Assembly (NCBI RefSeq): GCF_002994745.2
Contig: NC_037091.1
Coordinates: forward strand, 9,982,501-10,046,500
DNA: 64,000 bases
Source: Rosa chinensis
Taxonomy: Eukaryota; Streptophyta; Magnoliopsida; Rosales; Rosaceae
Reading direction: 5' to 3'
Shown one piece after another: positions 47,996 through 60,068 of this stretch. The notes under the pieces were generated by a model, which was not told where the DNA came from, ran no database searches, and saw only the letters and a program-made list of their open reading frames with translations. The position numbers and the translations under genes were made by a program. How positions within the stretch are numbered: the stretch's first letter is position 1; every line of letters begins with the position of its first letter.

Positions 47996-48580
47996 CTGCT
48001 GCCCCAAAACACGCCTGCTCCAACACGCGCGTGTTCTCAAGCCCTAAATCATCACTTAAGTTTTGTGAATTAAAGTTGTTGTTTTCATGTATTTTAAATT
48101 CTTTTATTTTCTGCAGAATATTGAAATATATGTTGCCAAATGGTTTTGAGTATTTAACAAAGTGGAATTGTGGGGATTCACGCTTAACGAACTAAGAGTA
48201 TTCGTATAAACTAAGAGTGTTCATAATTAAACGAACTAAGAGCGTTCGTGTGAACTAAGAGTGTTCACAATGCTTGGACTAAGAGCATCCTTAAGCATCA
48301 AATCGTGACCATATTAAAACATCATTGTTTAGTCTAATCCAAAATATTCTGGGAAATCTATTTCTTGGTAGCATTAAGGCTCGGAAATCTTACATTAGTT
48401 GTCGTGGAAGTTTTTACTCCGAAACTAATCTATTCTCCTTCACCTTTGAATGTCGAATGCAAACGTGCAAAAACCCGACTTCACTAAACCAGATTCAAAT
48501 GACATTTGTTATTACCGATGGATGAATAACGTCAAGAATCACCTCACTACTAATGAGATCCTGTGGAGTAGAGCTCACAG

Positions 48581-49953
48581 AATATGAATTAATTGAGAAA
48601 TCACCTCAACCCTCCCAGTCTCAGCACTAGGCTTATGTGCAATGCTAGATGGATTACGAGGTTTCATCAACTTATATCATTTACTGAGTAAGTTGACAAC
48701 ATACTCGTGAAAAACCATAAAAGGCCCGTTGGAACTAAGAGCGTTCACTAGGCGAATTAAAATAACGCACAGAAAGAAGGGCGCAAGGAGCGGAACCCTA
48801 AAAATTAGGGGATAACAAAATGGACTTGTGGATCCATACAATCTCTTGCAATTTTCTTGCAATTTTTTTTCTTTTGCAATTTTTTCTCAAAGAAAATTTC
48901 ATTCATAAAGTGGCTTTGCGGCCAAAGGCATACAACAAAATAGATCAATACAGTTGCATTCGCAATTATAAGGTCAAATGTGGCTTTGAAGATCGTAAGA
49001 AACACAAAGTTTAAAAGTGGCTGGATCTGGTTGCGGGGAGAAGGATCTGGGCAGTACCGCTGGCATTCTTCCTCTCTTCACTCAGATCCTCCTCCGATCT
49101 GAGTCGCCGCTGCTATCGTTGGTACCGGAGGAAGAGGGAAGGGAATAATCCATCATACCCCTTCCAGGTGACTATCCTCCGGGTTGGAGATGGTATCCAG
49201 AGCGAGCACGACCCACAACCACATCTACCTCCTGGGGAAAAACAGAAACCTCGTAGCTGGGCCCCGGAGGTAGACCGCGGAAGAAGAACAGTCGGCCTCA
49301 ATGTGGCCTTCAGCCTTTCCGCCTCTTGCTCCTCGCGGACAATCGGAGGAGACGGACTCCTCAGAATGTGGTTCTGCCGCGTTAGGAGAGTGACGTGTTC
49401 TTCAGTTTAACTGAGACTGGCAAGTTCGTCCAGAGTCCTAGAAACCAAAGGCACGCCACTGGACCTGAGATTAGGCCATGAGGCCTACCCAAGTCTTGAG
49501 ATTAAGCCATGAAGCCTATAAATTTGTGGCTAAGGGTGAGATCATGGGAAGATGATTTTAGAAACTGAAGAAAGAGCAGCAAGGCTTGCGAGGTTATCTC
49601 TGGAAAAGACATGATTACTTGGTTTCCCATTCTCTCTGAATGCAGGTATTTATAGTGCCAGTCGTAGTAATCTCAACCGCGCGATGGTCAGTTGAAGTAC
49701 TTCAACGCCATCAATGAGAAAATCAATGGAGTTAAATGCTAGAATCTCAGAAATGAAAGGAATTGAAAACGCGTGGGAAGCGGGGCAGTCTTCAAGGAGA
49801 TAACCGCCCAGATTGGGGTTATCCTTTCAACAGTTTCGATGTCAGTAACTACCGAAATTTAAAGTAATATTTGGGCCAAACAAAGTGGGCTAAATATTAA
49901 ATATTAATTATAATATGGTTCATACAAAATGAAATGGGCCTGACATAAGAGGC
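48581..49953. other. Unassigned; possible minus-strand LTR at 49018-49926
   Basis: No coding region. On the minus strand a segment starting TGTATGAACC (49926) and ending GATCCAGCCA (49018) has TG...CA ends and an internal CACTATAAATACC (TATA-like, near 49655). It lies just past the end of the PMD gene. No matching partner was found, so this is only a candidate solo LTR. Confidence 0.35.
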
Positions 49954-52900
49954 CTAAAGTTTTCGGCCCGCATGGGTCAAGTGAAGTAGGTGTTCATCTA
50001 GACGAAAACTGGCGTCGGCAGCAGCTCGCTTCGCTTGTTAGGCTGCTTCACGAGTCTGAGCTAAGTTTTGAGACATTGCTTCGAAAGCCGCTAGGGGTTG
50101 CTCTAGCAGAGGCTCCTCTTACTCAAGCTGGGCCGTCACTGCAGTCAATTGGGCTTGAAGCTCTTGGATTTGGGTCCGAAGGTGGTTCTGCGTAATCCGC
50201 AAGTCTCTAACGAGGATAGCTCTATCACCCAAGAAGTCACGAGATGTCTCTGTCTGTTGTGCAAGGCCTCGATGGTGGGCCTGAGCTTGCCTACCTTGCT
50301 CGATCGCGGTCGTTCTTTCATTAATCCGCTCAGGAAGATTTTGTAACAGCTCATATATCTCGGTGAACTTGGCCTCAGTGATAGTTCGCTCGTGGCGAAG
50401 AACCATCAAGTATTCCTGAGCTCTGGCGGACGCGCCTGGCAATAAGATGTCAGGACCCAGAAGTCGCTGTAGCCCATCCCTCACTTCATCTATAACTCTT
50501 GGAGGAGCCACTTCGAGTACGCGAACAAGCCTTTCTAGCCTGGAAGGAGGCTCAGGCGGTGGAGCATCAGCATCAGCAGCAACCGCAGCAGGGGCCTCCT
50601 GAGGCTCTATGATGGGGGCCGCTTCCGGCTCTGGTTCCGCATTTACCCCCGCTCCCACTTCAAGAGCATGGGGGGCAGGCTCTTGAATCACCATATCCTC
50701 ACCAACTGGTTCAGCAGGATCAGCGATAGGTACCTCCACAGCAACAGCGGCTTCCTCAGCAGAACTCTGCGGTTAAGGAAGAATTATCAGAATACACAGA
50801 GGTAAACAAGAACTAAGGCATTTACTTTGGAATGAGCGTACCTCTGCGACCGGAGGCTCGTGCAGGACTTCTATCGGTGCAGGCTCTTGAGCTGCATCAT
50901 CGGGAATGGGATCAAGCGCTACCTGCGCTAAGGGTTGTGCAGCGATCAGCTCCTCAGATGGTGCGTCTGAAGGGGCTATCCCTTCTTCCAGCTCGGGTGA
51001 ACTGTCGTCTATGACCTGCACCAAAATTGAGGCCAACTGCGCATCGCTCGCGGTGCTGGCAGGAGGTGGGAGATTACTAGAATCCATGGACGTTTGAGCC
51101 TGCGAGGCAGATGTTCCTTCACCAGCAGCCGAAGAGCCTTCCCCAGCATGTCCGGAGGACCGGCGACGAACCTGTGAGTGAAACAGTTATAGGAATTGGG
51201 CTAAAAGATGGATAATTTCTAGTGTGAATTTCCTATCTCTTACCAGTCGATCAGCGAGTGGTTCATCCTCTTCCCATGGGTCAGTGCGAGGGTCCGAGCG
51301 GCTGCTCTTGCAGGCCAAAGCAGCGGCAACCTGCCAAAATCAAAGAGTTAAACTTAACTCTGAGAATAGAGAAGGCATAATCCTGAGAATAGAGGGTTCT
51401 TACGGTTTGCGAATTGTCGTCATCAGAGGAAGAATCTTCAACTTCAGGCTCCGCGATCACCACTTTCTGCTTTCCAGACTGGCCAGCCGCCGGGGAGGCA
51501 CTGATTGTGCGACTGCCAGAGCGTGGCGCACTCCCCTGATACAGTGAAGTGTGAGTGAAAAGAAAGTAATGTAGAAAGATACAGGAGGTGGAACTAAGAT
51601 ACTCACCTCCGGGGGGGGGGGGGTTCGCGGATTACGATTCCAGCTTGAGCTTGGCGAGGGGCTCGCTCCGGTTATGTTGCTGGAAGAGGCTGATATTGTG
51701 GGGCATCCTCGGAGAAGCGAGCAAGCATTTCAACATCAGCAGGATAGGGGCTTTTCAATTCTCCAAAGATGGCTGCAAAGAGTTCGTCGTCCCGTTGAGC
51801 CCAGCAATTGACGGAGACCTCCTCCCACCAATCTTTGTATCCTATTTCAGTCCCGTCAACGACGTCAATAACTCGAGCCCAGTCAGGAAGATCAACCAGC
51901 ACGAGCATACTTTGTGCCGGCACAGGCCCGAGGGGGGACCCGAATCTGCGCCAAGATGTGTTGTAGTTCCAGGCATCATACAGGGGAAATGGCACCAATT
52001 GGACAAGGTCGAATTGGCGAGCAAAGTGGTTCGGAGCTTAAAGCTCATAGATGAGTTCCTCAGCAGCGATCCTGATGTCTGAGCAGGAGATCGCACGGCG
52101 AAAAGCTAAGCGCGCGCGATCAGTGTAGCGAGGATTGCCAGGAAGAAAGCCATATTCAAGTAGAGGTGGGAATCTTCTATCCATTATTATATCGCAGTAC
52201 GGCATCTCATCCAGGAGGTACAGATAGGAAAAACATTCGGAATAAGGAGGGGATGAGTACCTTTCCTTGCGGCTGAACCACTGACCCAAGAGTTGGTCGG
52301 CTGGCGGAAGCAGTGGAATGTCATCGCGGCGGAAGAATAGAAAGTAGGTTTGGATCCAGAAGTCCAAAATCCAAAAGGGGCCAGACATGCTAGTCTCAAA
52401 CGGATGCATGGTGGCTTGATATAACATGCGGTAGAGGGCTCCTAGTACCGGTTGCCCGAGCCCCACGTTGCGGCAGTTGTAGAGGGCCGTCGCTAGAAGG
52501 GTCCAAGTACCAGTGGGCTTGTAGGAAGAGGTGCAGAATATGAACTTGCAAAGCCAATACTCCAGGAAAGCAATTCTGCCGGTCGCAGTGTGCTCACAGC
52601 TGTAATACGCCAACTATCGTGGGTAAGAGCCATTGTGGGTGCTGCGACCATGTTGGGCCATGGTCGAAGTGAAATTGACAGAATTGAATTGACCATGCAG
52701 ATAGGGGTCGCCATCGATGGGCAAGCCAGTGATGGCAAGAATATCCAGCAAGGTGATACTCATTTGACCGAATCTAAAGTCAAAAGTGTTGGTGGCGGTA
52801 TTCCAGAAACAAAGAAAGGCAGCGAGCGGCGAGCGATTGCCGCCGCGAGGGAGATGGAAACATAGATCGATGGTGTGGGTGATACCTGCTGTGTTCCAGC

Positions 52901-53267
52901 GAGCTAGATCTCGCGCTCGCGTTTCGCGATACCAAGAAGTCTCTGCTGAACTGATGGAGGACGGCCAATGCCCTATTTTGGCACGATGGTTCTGGGCACC
53001 CCAGCTACTAAAATCTCCAAGGGTCCTTCGGAGGACCGGAATGGGTCTGCGGACTGGTATGCCATAGAGAGCGATAGCGTCGGTTGGAATAGTATCTTGT
53101 GGCGCCGGCCCCAGTTCGGTTTGGTGGTCGGAGAATCGAAGGAGCAAGGATCGATGGATGGATGTTTGGAGGAGAATGCGGGCACCGATGTTGGTTCCCC
53201 AAGTATGGGCAACCTTTTCGTTTAACTCTTCTTCTTGATCGATGACTATTTTCTTCGGGGGAGTCAT
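49954..53267 (-). pseudogene. Plant mobile domain (PMD) protein gene with coiled-coil tail, five in-frame stops
   Basis: PMD occurs in transposon-borne genes and in the host MAIN/MAIL1 silencing proteins. Exons: 53267-51607, 51535-51404, 51330-51244, 51171-50842, 50766-49954, all with GT/AG borders. Start MTPPKK. The PMD covers the first ~500 codons (MSITLLDILAITGLPIDGD, AFLEYWLCKFIFC, ...GLGQPVLGALYRMLYQA). The tail is acidic/Pro-Ala-rich, then a Gln-rich coiled coil (LRTQIQELQAQLTAVTAQLE in part). In-frame stops: TAG 52616-52614, TAA 52040-52038, 51674-51672, 50121-50119, 50040-50038; the frame otherwise continues to TAG 49956-49954. A run of 13 C at 51623-51611 puts the exon 1 end out of phase. 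Probably part of a retroelement or MULE. Confidence 0.82.
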
Positions 53268-53530
53268 TTCTGGGTTTCTGGGAAGGAGATATAGGAAGAA
53301 ATGGGTTTTTCTGGGTTTAAGAGACTGGAAGGGTTTCTGATGTGACAGGTCTTGCGGCCATGAGTTTAAATAAGGAATTTTGTGAGGGAAACGATACGAC
53401 AGAAAGGCGTTTTGCAAACGAAAGGACGCGACTTTCATTAATGGCATCGTTTCAAGCGACCGACGCGTTGTTTTAGTCCCCTTCAATCAGTTACATCTTC
53501 GTGGGCCTGATTTCGGGGCCTGGGGGGCAA
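53268..53530. other. 5' flank of the PMD gene
   Basis: GC-rich, no coding potential seen. On the plus strand it ends in tggggggcaa, which looks like a polypurine tract for the adjoining LTR-like segment. Confidence 0.4.
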
Positions 53531-54366
53531 TGTTTGAGCCCAAAAGTATTTTTGGCAGGATCCTTTGGTGGGTTGGAGCCAGCGGGCCGATACCTGCGGC
53601 CCAAAAATAAGCCTACTCGGGTTTGGGGTATAGCTTCGCCCATTCCGTAACCCATAAGGAAAATTTAAACCTTATTGGGATCGAGTAGCGGAGATTGAAT
53701 AGGAAACTTCAATTAATAATCATTCTAAGGCAAGGAGCAGTCGAAACTCTAGGTGTATAAATTCAGGGTTAAGCGGCAAAGTTAAGGACCTCTCTCGAAT
53801 CAATCAATCCTAGCGATTACAAAGTCTTCCCGGAGCAAACCTTCAACCTTGTTGAAACCCGGCGACCGTACTCTCAGTCCTAGTCTCTCAGAGCCGACTG
53901 TCAGTGCTACTGCCACACAGATACTACCAGTGAAGCAAGGGTAACGCCCTCGCAACCCAGCGAAGCTAAAGATACACTTTAGCAAACCCCGTGCTTTCTC
54001 AGAACTTCACAGTGATTGCTCTGCTCAACCTACAACGTTGAGTATTGATTTGGTGACAGAAGAGATCACACCCAAAGTCCTTATCTGTAAGGCAAAAGTC
54101 ATTTCCCGAAAGGCTAGAAAAGAACCCTGTGGCGAGGTTGGTGCTCTCCTCGTCCACAGCGCTTGAAGAAGAAGTCAGGTCAAGGGATTCCCCCAAAGAC
54201 TGCACCCCACGGTGCTGGCACGCCTACGCAATCACTCACTCAAAAGAGACAGTGAAAATACAAGCCTGTGACTCTCCGAGATCAGTAAAGGGCTTTGTCA
54301 TAGTTTTGTATGGGAATGCCAATACGATATGTACAAGAATTGTACCTACAGACAGTTTGCACACCA
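53531..54366 (+). repeat. LTR-like segment, plus orientation
   Basis: Begins TGTTTGAGCC after a G-rich tract, has a TATA-like tgtataaatt near 53754, and could end ...TTTGCACACCA. If correct, the PMD gene lies antisense just inside a 3' LTR, the position used by extra ORFs in some Ty3/Gypsy lineages. No second LTR was found in the window, so ends and class are uncertain. Confidence 0.42.
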
Positions 54367-54556
54367 ACTAGTTTTGGAGCCAAACACATTCTTTTTTTGG
54401 TACTACTGCTGCTAGCTTAAACCTACTGATAGAATCATCGACAGGGTTGTAATGCGTTACCTTTCAGCAGATAAAGACTACTGTAACTTGATCAACAAAT
54501 GCAGATTGATTGGACTTGTAGTTAGATCATCTCTGACCTCTCACGCATTCACGCCA

Positions 54557-55615
54557 CAGGGCCGGCCTTGCCCAAGGGCGGGCTTGGCGATGGCCCAGGA
54601 CCCAAGTGAGAGGGGGGCACAAATTTTATTTTATTTTTTAAATAAGGTTATATATATATAATTATATATAGTATATGTCGACGGTAAACAAAAAAAAAAA
54701 TTGCTTTGTTCTCAAACGCAGTGTCTTCTCTTCTCCTCTCCTCACTTCGAAATGGTTTTCTCTTCTCCTCACTTTGAGAATTGTTCTCTTCTCCTCACTT
54801 TGAGAATTGTACACACAATTATAGCAGACGAATTTAAAGAGTCTCTTAACTCTTTCTAAAACTTTAAAAACAAACAAATTTCTCTTGAAATATTGGGGTT
54901 TCAATGGTTATTCAATCAAGCAATTTATTTTCATCATCTGTCACCTCCTCTCAATCTTTCTCTCCTATATTTTTCTCTTCTTCTACGGTGATCAGACACA
55001 ATTTTTGGCATTCCATCGATTCAGGCTGCAATAGAGATCGATCAAAATAGGTATAGTTAAATTGGGTGTTCTTTAAATTATTATTATTTTTTTTATGGTG
55101 GGTGTTCTTCAATTTTTAAATTCTTTGAAATTTTGGACATTATAAGTTCTATTACTGGCATTTTGTGGTATTTGTTGATTATTCTAACAACTATTATAAA
55201 TTTTTGTGCCTGTAATCTCAAAATCTCGACTATACTGTCACCGCTGATGTTCAATTTGCAGCTTTTAACATCCTTAATCAGTTAATTACAGGTTCAATCT
55301 ATACTGAACACTAGAAGATCGACTTTTTTTTTCCCCTACAATGGAATTTTTTTTCTTTATTATTATTATTTTTTTTGCTCTCTTTCTCTACAAACATAGC
55401 ATCTTTAGATGCATTAATTGGAAGTCAGAAGTTGCAGGTTGATATGTTGATGCATACGTCTTTACAATTGCTACATCGCAATCCTTGTTTCATTGTTCTA
55501 TGCTCGAATGTTTATCGTTTAAAGTTGTACTGTTTGACATATGAATATATATATGGGTAGTTAGGCACCAAATTTCTTTTTACCCGGGGCATCAAAAACC
55601 TCAAGACCGGCCCTG
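54557..55615. mobile_element. Non-autonomous hAT element with 8-bp TSD
   Basis: Ends cagggccggcc and gaccggccctg (imperfect TIR), flanked by the perfect duplication tcacgcca (54549-54556, 55616-55623). The interior is AT-rich with pyrimidine runs and has no transposase. Confidence 0.88.
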
Positions 55616-55623
55616 TCACGCCA

Positions 55624-55985
55624 GTACTTGATGAGCTAGCCCTAAATTCTTCAATCAACTTAGTCCAAGCATCATGGGGAGACAAGTACAATCAAAACCA
55701 GAATCCATGCATATATCACATATGAACCCAATGCGACAAAAGTGGAAGATTTATGTCCTTCTACTTTACATATGATCACCTCTGGGGTTTACACATATAT
55801 TGCAGTATAACTGTATAAGAACAAGAAAATCTTGAAATTAAGTTTGTAAAGTACCATTCTTTGTGAATCATGCATGATGTGAAACCAATATCGACAGATT
55901 TATGATGCTATTTTTTTCTTCAAATAAACTTGAATCTATCGATTCACTATATCATCACTTCCAATTCTTTGACGCATTTTAGTGA

Positions 55986-56021
<36 letters not shown>

Positions 56022-56105
56022 TATCTTAGACATTTGAAAAGTAAAATAAATATATTAAGTAGTGAAATAAAAACAAATCAACCATGAAAATGACTCGAGT
56101 TAGTA
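55624..56105. other. Intergenic, nothing recognised
   Basis: AT-rich; contains a short (CA)n(TA)n tract near 55987-56020. Confidence 0.6.
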
Positions 56106-56114
56106 GGATAATCA

Positions 56115-56292
56115 GGGAGGAAATCTTCTGTCCCAAAAGCCCTGTGCCAACCCTGTCTCCACATTCTGATTGGCTTAGAATGATTAAAAAATCCTTATCT
56201 TAATTTTTCTTTCATTGTTTAATCATTCTAAGCCAATCAGAGTGTGGAGACAGGGTTGGCACAGGGTTTTTGGGGACAGAAGAATCCCTTCC
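56115..56292. mobile_element. 178-bp MITE, Mutator type
   Basis: Almost entirely a long hairpin: each ~75-bp arm contains tctgattggcttagaatgat or its inverse. Flanked by the perfect 9-bp duplication ggataatca (56106-56114, 56293-56301). Confidence 0.9.
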
Positions 56293-56301
56293 GGATAATC
56301 A

Positions 56302-56972
56302 AACCAGCCAATTGAAAAAGAAGAAATTAGAAGTGGCCTTTCTAGTTAGTGGGAAACATGGAAGTAGATCGAAAAAAAAATTACAGGACCACTTGGTGTG
56401 TATTAATTAGTGGATGATTAATTAGTGGATGATATGTAAAAAATCGATAGAGACACTAGTTAGCACTAGAGCAAGTGAGCAAAGAAGTAGGAAAAATAGT
56501 GGATGTGACAAAGTTCTTGGCTGACTAGCTACTTCTTGGTTATGTGGGTCTGTGGATATAATTCACCTCTTATTTCTAAATGGGCAATTCTATATCTCGA
56601 CAAATTGATGGGCAATTCATACATTGTCCGATAGCTAGTTGCTTAAATATACAAAAGTAGAAGAACTCTTTTGACATTTGTTCGCATTTGGACTTGGATT
56701 AATTGGACCAATAATTTGATGCAACATCAGGCTGATGCCACCATTGCAAAGCAAATTCCGATACCATTATTCAGCATATAAACATCACCATGATTGAGAG
56801 CTAGCTAGTGTCGTACCCTGAAACCCCATTAGGGAGTTCACAGTATAAGCACTGAAACCAGAACCATAGAAATATTTATCATTCTATTTAATTTGTATCT
56901 ACTTAAGAAATTACTAATCAATCTTTCCATTTATTCCATAATTGGTCAAATGGCATTAAAAGCTAGGTAACA
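56302..56972. other. Intergenic, nothing recognised
   Basis: AT-rich DNA without recognisable coding potential or repeat structure. Confidence 0.6.
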
Positions 56973-56981
56973 AAAGCTTAT

Positions 56982-57994
56982 GAGTTAGGAGGAGTGCTGC
57001 ATACAAACTCACTATGCGGTTGGGACAGCCACACTCAGGACACGTGTCATTAAAATAGAATTCACAATAAACAAAGTCCATTTTATAATATATATATATT
57101 TTTTTTCTCACTTTTGCCCTTGCTTGTGTTTCCCTTTCTTCTTAGTCTTGTCTTCTTTTAAACTGAATTCATCTTGTCTTTCATCTTTCTCCTCATTGAT
57201 ATGGCTTTGTTTTTCAAATTTGTTGTTGGCCTTCCTTCATTTTCTCATTCATCGAAATTTTTATCATCTAAACTTACATAGCTATTGATTTTGTTCAATC
57301 ATACTCGTCCATTGATTTTGATATATCTCTTATTTATGGTTTACTCTTCTCTGCAAATCTTTCTTCAATTGTTATTTAATTGAAGAAATTGAATGTTTTG
57401 GGGGAGATGCAAAATTTAATGATATGTACCCACAAAAGATATGGGTTACGATGGTTTTTTTTTTCTTGCAGCTGTGTTCAATTGTTGGTTTTGTAGGGAT
57501 GGGAAAGAAGATTTGATTTTGTTCAAAATTGGGTTCATAAAGTGTTGTATGAATGTGGTATTTGAAGATTATAGCAAATCTCAAAGCTATGATGGGATTT
57601 TTATTTTCGTTTTGTCTTTCAAATCTCTGCGTTATTGTCAGAACAAAATTATAAAGGAAAATGTTCCTTAAATTCGTTGTAATTTATCACTTATTGCTTT
57701 CTGTTACTTGGGATTTTGATTTGGAGGTTGGAAGAAGAACATTCATAGTGTTTTTTGATCTGGGTAGAGGAAGACAAGAGGGAGAGATGAAGAGAGTCTA
57801 TGTTTGCTTTGGGGCTCTGAAATGAAAATATGACTTGTTTTGGAGGGTAAAAGAAGAAAAGAAAACTTTGGCTAAATAAAATACTTTTAATAACTGATGA
57901 AAATAACTGCTTCAGGAAGACATTGACACGTGTAGAAAGTAGAAATGAGTGTGGCTGAGCCAACCGCATAGTGAGTGTGTGTGTAGCACTCCCC
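56982..57994. mobile_element. TIR element of about 1 kb, possibly Mutator-like
   Basis: Inverted ends share ggagtgct, then actcactatgcggttgg and agccacactca, over roughly 50 bp. An imperfect 9-bp duplication aaagc(t/c)tat lies at 56973-56981 and 57995-58003. A 76-codon open frame at 57441-57671 is unrecognised. No transposase. Confidence 0.72.
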
Positions 57995-58003
57995 AAAGCC
58001 TAT

Positions 58004-59316
58004 ACTTATTGCAAGAGAAAACAGATTAACCAAGTGATCATCCTAAATTCCTAATCACAAACCAAAGACCAATTTTTATGTGGAGCTAGCTAATTATTAC
58101 ATAAAAACCAAACTGTATAGTCCTAGCTATTTATACTTGGCCAGAATACATGCATCAAAACATAAGCTTAAAAAGTTAAAATGTATAGTGTAATTAATGA
58201 AAGCAAGCTAGATTCACACGGCATCAAATTATCAAGAGGCCAACTATATAGCTTCTACCTAGCAATGATTAAATGCAAGAACTAATAAGTATGAGGAATA
58301 TGTCATGCAAGAAAGAGAAAAGTATATACCAATATAATGCCATGTTGCTCAGATAATTCGTTTTCCATATAAGGGATGCATTCTTACAGTTGAAAAAAAA
58401 AAATGAAATAGAACTAGCTAGGATAAATACGTGATCCATATTTTCATGGATTTTCTATAATTTGCCATGCATGGTTTATAAGAAAACATTACTAGTTTTG
58501 TCTGTATAATTTCTTTTTAACAATGCCTTAATCAATTAGATTATTGGCTCGAATATGGAACTAAATTGATAAGAGGACATACCCCTTGGATCTGTTACAA
58601 AAGGCACAGATATATAAGCATGCTAGGCACTCATCATCTGCTCCACATAAAAATGGATGGATTAAAATGATACGAATATAGTGGTTTCTTGCCCTTTTTA
58701 TATATTTAGCAAGAACTGAGGAGTAGTACCCTACAGGTTAGTGACACTATGCAACTGTCATGCATCAGCATGAAGATTTTAGAAGAAACTAATTCAAACG
58801 AGAGGGGGCCTCACGTTTAAGTGGGAAACAATGAGCTCCAAAATGTGTTATGACTAACGAGAAAAGCTGAGAAAAACAAAGATCATTGCTAGTGTTATAG
58901 CTCTGAATGGAGGATATTTATACATACATATAAGGGACACCACCGCCAAGCCAATCAAACAAAAAGAAGGCCCGGGTCACTGAAATAAATGGGTTTGTCA
59001 ACTTATTTAATAAGAGCTGAGTGCAGATCAGATTATTGTTTTGTGAACAAAATATACAAATATGCCAAAACTCGAGCACCAAACATTGATCGTGGCTAGA
59101 AAGGTCTACAGATAATTTGATGTGAAATCAGATGCACTTACGTCATACAACACTTTCATATATAACTATTACAATAACTAGTGTGATTCTTTGATAGAAT
59201 CATAATTAAAGTATGTAATACTGTAATATGCTATCGACCAAAGAAAGAAGTGTGGAATACGCTGGAACCCCATTATGGACCTGTGACACAGTATCTTGCA
59301 CTGAGATAATTGAAGG
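58004..59316. other. Intergenic, nothing recognised
   Basis: AT-rich DNA with many agctagct-type words; no coding region seen. Confidence 0.6.
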
Positions 59317-60068
59317 CAGGCCCGGACCTAAGATTTTCAGACCTGAGACAAACTCTAAAAATTGGGCCCTCAAATTATAGTGTGCATTTAATTTAATTTT
59401 TTTTTCGTAAGGATTTTTCAGAACTAATGTTACAATGTATAAGATTCTTAAATATTTATATTATAATTAAATAATAAAGTCTAATATATTCCAAACTAAA
59501 CTTTAAAAATGTTTCAAATTAAAATTATAAAAAATGAATTAGAGATGTTTTAAATTGAAATTCTCTATATGAATAGGATTACCAAATGATTTATTGTATA
59601 AAAATGATTATCAAAACATCAAGGTATACAGCTCCAAAATATACCTTAATGTTTTGGCCCAAAACTTTTGGGAATCCAATTTCTATAATAAATCTTTAGG
59701 TAATTGTATTTATATAAAAAAAATTTGTACGGCTTTCTACCTTTTTTTTGTTTTTTTTTGTTTTTTGAGTATTGATGGATTATGGGCTTTTTAACATTCA
59801 TTTATGTTGTCTCTCTTTTGGAGATTGAGATGCAACTCATGCAAGGCATACATATGTGCATATTTATAACATTTATTTGGTTAAATCTACTATACATATC
59901 ACATATAATTGTGTAAAAGTTTTCATGGGCCCATGAATTCCAACTGTCAGTGCTATCCTTTGATTACGCAAAGTACTGCATTCAGAAAAAGATGTGAAAT
60001 ATATTTTTGGGCCTCTCGAGTTTCAAGGCTTGAGGCAGCCGACTCACAGGTCTGGCCTTAGGTCCGGC
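59317..60068. mobile_element. hAT-like non-autonomous element (probable)
   Basis: Left end caggcccggacctaag and right end cttaggtccggc are inverted, and similarity continues inside (cagacctgagac / caggtctgg). No clear 8-bp duplication, so the exact ends are doubtful. No transposase. Confidence 0.45.

Larger units (their letters stand above)
47186..48580 (+). mobile_element. Truncated Copia element: LTR, leader and gag start
   Basis: A TG...CA LTR-like segment (47186-47446) is followed by acacgttatcagcacg, the same primer-site context as in the complete Copia at 16.6 kb. Then come a long repeat-rich leader, the palindrome acacgcgcgtgt (48023-48034), 'aactaagagcgttc' repeats, and near 48510-48560 a gag-like YYRWMNNVKNHLTTNEIL. 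No pol and no 3' LTR are visible. It is inserted at the P-loop of the CNL remnant. Confidence 0.68.

Noticed and set aside
47696..48073. Cys-rich ORF as a defensin-like or metallothionein gene
   Set aside because: Repeat-encoded, no signal peptide, alternative frames open, retrotransposon leader context.
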